The notes under the pieces were generated by a model that saw only the letters and a program-made list of their open reading frames with translations, made no database searches and had not been told where the DNA came from. From Clitopilus passeckerianus (Eukaryota; Basidiomycota; Agaricomycetes; Agaricales; Entolomataceae), in the NCBI GenBank assembly GCA_944990035.1, contig CALYLX010000080.1, positions 620,001 through 684,000 of the forward strand: DNA of 64,000 bases. The letters run 5' to 3'. Below, one piece after another: positions 60,590-64,000 of this stretch. Both the position numbers and the translations under genes were made by a program. The number at the start of each line of letters is the position of its first letter. The first letter of the stretch is position 1.

Positions 60590-63500
60590 TCAAGGGGTGC
60601 GGCAGTATTTGTCCGCAATTTGAATCACCTCCCATTTTCCTAACGTCATCATTGTTGAGATCCATGTCCGCCTACGAGTATTCACGGGGGTACTTACCTT
60701 TATATGAAGCGTCCAGAACAAAATTATGGCTGCGTAGGTTGAAAACCGCGTGTTTTTCATCTGGTTGCTCTTGACCATAGCCATCAGGGTTGTTGACACG
60801 TCGGTAGGAGAAGGTGAAAGGTGGTGTTCCTAGAAGTGTAAAGTTTACGAAGACTTGTTCACCTGCACGCGAGGATGTGTTAGAACAAAAGTGCAGTGTC
60901 ATCATCCAACGTACCGATAGGAATATCATGTACGACCCTGTTTGGATAAGTTACCAAAGCGGAAGGGCGGGCGAAGACTTGGTAGCTTAGACTGATGGGT
61001 GTATGGGCGTCATGATGCGTTATATCAGTGATCTTCAGTTCGCCAGGTTTATCCAGAGGTAAATTCCAGGGCGAACATGATATTTCTTCCATTTGCTGGT
61101 GACCATTGAGGCGGTAACTAGACAACATCATGAGTGGAAGATTTCGGCATCTCGTGAGACCACTACCACTTACTTGATCCGCCAAGGAGGCGTACCTTCC
61201 AGATCGAATCGAGCAACATCCCCAACGCAGAAATGTGATTTGTATGGATTGGTGATAGGGATCGGAGATACATCAACAAGGAGGGGGCTGGTTGACGATT
61301 CAACTCCATAGGGACAACCTGAGGCATCCGTAATGGAGATTATGTCGACAACATGCCTGCCGACAGCTCGAAAAGTATACGCTGGGATATGAATTCTCCA
61401 ATCGACATCAGATACGTCAACACTCAGTAGGTCAGCTTGCCCGCTTGCGACGTGTTGTATAGAAATTTGTAACTGGAAGGGCGGCAGGCCAGTCAAGGAC
61501 ACCGACCCGGCCCAATCCCAAGCCTGGAAAGGGTGATGTAAGTACTGTTCGATCGGCATCTCTGATTTGAACTTTGCAGTTGGTCTGGGAAGAACGCGCT
61601 GCTCAAAAAGGAAACGCTCTGGATTCGGCGGGCGGCGCTCAGCGCTTATGGGGTAGACCGAATCGCCGAGTTGCACTAGCTCGTACAGGGTGTGACCAAT
61701 GGTGGATGTCTGGAGTTGCAATGTGTAAAGGTTGCTCGTCGAATAGAATGTAGGACTGTAGGCCAGACTTGGACCATCTAGTCCCACTTCCGTAATCTTG
61801 AAAGCAAGCTGGAACGGGGGTGTTCCTTGGTTGCAAAAAATAACACGAAGGATGAGCCGGGTATTAGGTATGCATGGTCATAATCCCTTACCGGTCAGGT
61901 CAAGAGCGACATGCTCAGATGAGAGTTGGCAAGATGCATGGAGTATGTGTGATTTATTAGAGGCTTCGTACGTCCAACCCTTTGGGTAACTGAGCTCTAT
62001 TGAGGGTTTAGGAATTTTGCGAACTTGCACAGAAGAAGCATTTGACAGGACCATGCCGGGGCAGTCGCTGTTTTCGACCTGACAAGGGTTAGCCTATGCT
62101 TCTTCGGCGATGGAATCGCTAGTAATATGCACCTTGATAAGGCGGTAAACACCAGGTGATGTGGCAGGTATCGAAAAGAAAGGAGTAGTGGCTTTGACAC
62201 TGGATATACGATCTGGTTCATGACCTCCCTCTTGACGGTAAGTGATCGACCAAGGCTGAACAAAGAAGTTAGTACGGCCGCCATAGAAATATAAATGGTT
62301 CAAGTACGGCAAGCCCAGAAAGTTGAATAGGGAGTTCCACAGATCCCGAGTCGAGGACATCGATCACACGTTCTCCGATGAACTTGACCATAGGCTGCAG
62401 AAGTGTGATCAGCTCCAGATTTATAAGGCATTCACGAAACCCACTTTGCCCTCTCGAACATTAATAAAGAGTACGGAAGTAGTAACATTGACTTGACATC
62501 CTCTGGCATCTTCCACCGTCACTACGTTCTCGTAAGATGGTGTGGTTCTTGTAAGATGTTCTACCACTGACCTATTGCTACATTGAACGAAGTCTCTGTC
62601 CCCGTTATGCCAAAGGGCACCTCCACATTGAAGATATAATGACGATCTCGTATGTTACGGAGACTCCTTTTCTGCACACCGCTAGGACCTGCAATTTGGA
62701 GGCCTAGAGTCCACGGGGGTATTCCCTGGTAAAAGCGCAATAATTAGTGGGGCTTCCAAGAGACGACATGAGAAAACTAACCAAAAGTTCGACGGCAATA
62801 TCAAGAGTATCATCGCATGTATTCAGCGTCCTCTTGTTCGACTCGGAGGCAAAGCTCCCGCTTAAGAACTTGGCAGTGAGGGGTTCATCAATCGATTGAA
62901 CGATGGGAGGAACCATGATCGATACGTTCTGGTAATTCGCATCGCTTATCTGAACAAATGATACAACATAGTCACCCCCCTGAGATGGCTGGATGCTAAA
63001 ACGAGCGTGGGGATGGTTGAATTGCTTGACAACATCCAAGGAAGAATAGCCTTTAAGTGAGAGGGTATAGTGAACGATAAAAGGCGCAGACCCATTGAGA
63101 GTCATATCAATTGAGACACCCTTGATTCCGTAGCTGAAAATAGAATCAATCTCTATTCGGAATATATGTGTGCTTATCGTAACCTACCAAGCGGTCAGAG
63201 ATTGCCAGCCAACTTCAGCAAAGGGTAAAGGATATTCAATTATGGAACATCGTTCTTGGGTTTCAGCCTCCCTTCGCAGTACTGAAGGAATTTGTCAGCT
63301 TGGTCTGACTTGCGAGGTATGGCCTGACATACTCGATCATTGATTTTGAAAACGACATAATCCCCTGGGAAGATGGCAGGAATTTCGAGCCAACTCTGCT
63401 CAGGAGGTATAGTGAAGCTCTTTTCCCAAGGTAGGACATCCATATACCGAGCATCGTCATAGGCTCGTCGGGGCGGTCGGTACCTCATTGACACATCAAC

Positions 63501-64000
63501 AACATTGTGACCATGATGGTTTGACGCATTTGTTGCCAATATCAGAGAGCCATTGAATCCTTGCTTCACGAATTGCGGTTTGTCGTTACCACAGCCTTCG
63601 ATGAACACGCTAGGCCGTGGTAGAATAGTCAGAGGGTAGATACTCTCCGAGGTTTGGATATGCTCCGTCGACACCAATGCATCATGCAATGCCACGTCGT
63701 TACCGAAGGCGTCAATGACGTTATCTAAAAGGTAGATGTGATCCCCGATGTCGCCACAGGACAACGGTAATGTCAACCGCACATGGTGAGGGTGGTTCGA
63801 GCTTTCTGGTCGGTATTCGCTGTGCCGAAACATTGTCCCGATGAAGTGAGCACCTGGTGAGTTCGGGAGGAGATTAACGAGCACACCAGGGGTGCGCATA
63901 TCGTGGAATAACCTAGACCACTTGAGGGTCATGGGTGGTACGCCAAACGCGTCCACGATCAATTGGGAGTTAGCGGCATCGCAACCATGGCATCTGAAGT
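60590..64000 (-). CDS. POM152: Nucleoporin Pom152, copy B (5' part outside window)
   Basis: This is a second Pom152-type gene on the opposite strand, ending WEVIQIADKYCRTP at 60590. It runs in the same domain order as copy A: DAFGVPPMTLKWSRLF, NHHGHNVVDVSMRYRPPRRA, GSAPFIVHYTLSLKG, QPWSITYRQEGG, GTPPFQLAFKITEV, GLPPFQLQISIQHV, GTPPWRIK and GTPPFTFSYRR. The joints I examined splice in frame (for example the intron near 61826-61891). By eye it shares roughly half its residues with copy A, so the pair is old. The N-terminal membrane part lies beyond position 64000. Confidence 0.8.

Noticed and set aside
1..64000. tRNA genes, rRNA, CRISPR arrays, large autonomous transposons
   Set aside because: No T-loop-like motif in a foldable context, no spaced direct repeats and no transposase or reverse-transcriptase domain was seen on either strand.

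Overview
This window is nuclear DNA from a filamentous basidiomycete, most likely a mushroom-forming Agaricomycete. Genes are dense and split by many short introns (about 46-71 bp) with CTAAT/CTGAC-like branch sites. The proteins are fungal (Pom152, Nbs1, a Ppo-type oxylipin synthase, CFEM, DUF6535). The DUF6535 family, as far as I know, belongs to mushroom-forming fungi and is strongly expanded there. I see no bacterial operon structure, no CRISPR array and no tRNA or rRNA gene.

Layout. (1) 1.8-2.5 kb: an unrecognised 205-residue protein behind a clear TATA box. (2) 2.9-16.3 kb: a rearranged block. An intact ornithine carbamoyltransferase gene is followed by a decayed second copy, and by several reverse-strand DUF6535 genes. 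A short DUF6535 3' remnant lies between the two OTC copies, so the ancestral unit was [OTC + DUF6535] duplicated in tandem. Three long DUF6535 copies carry stops, frameshifts, a lost splice site or a truncation. A broken CFEM gene is embedded in the block. (3) 17.4-19.3 kb: a secreted serine beta-lactamase-like hydrolase. (4) 20.3-23.3 kb: the only DUF6535 copy that reads intact (967 aa). (5) 23.7-40.5 kb: a run of nuclear genes: Nbs1/nibrin, a KDM4-type JmjC demethylase, a C2H2 zinc-finger protein, an ASX-homology (DEUBAD) protein, and a UCH37/BAP1-type deubiquitinase convergent with it. (6) 40.9-45.9 kb: an intracellular GH5 glucanase, a secreted HNH nuclease and a small single-pass membrane protein. 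(7) 45.9-51.6 kb: a Ppo-type fusion of haem peroxidase/dioxygenase and cytochrome P450. (8) about 52.3-54.9 kb: a DUF2235 (Tle1-like) hydrolase with a Pro/Ser/Thr-rich N-terminal tract. (9) about 55.6-64 kb: two diverged Pom152 nucleoporin genes arranged tail to tail, the second leaving the window.

The most interesting points are these. The DEUBAD-type protein sits beside a UCH37/BAP1 deubiquitinase, the two partner types of a PR-DUB-like complex. In the Ppo protein both haem-binding histidines of the dioxygenase half appear to be replaced while the P450 cysteine is kept, suggesting a P450 tethered to a dead dioxygenase. Pom152 is present as two paralogues. The DUF6535/OTC block shows birth-and-death evolution in progress.

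Exon coordinates for OTC, the intact DUF6535, the beta-lactamase-like gene, NBS1, ASXH, UCH and GH5 were built by hand and checked for reading phase throughout. The other models are outer spans with approximate ends. All family assignments come from motif recognition by eye; no search was run.
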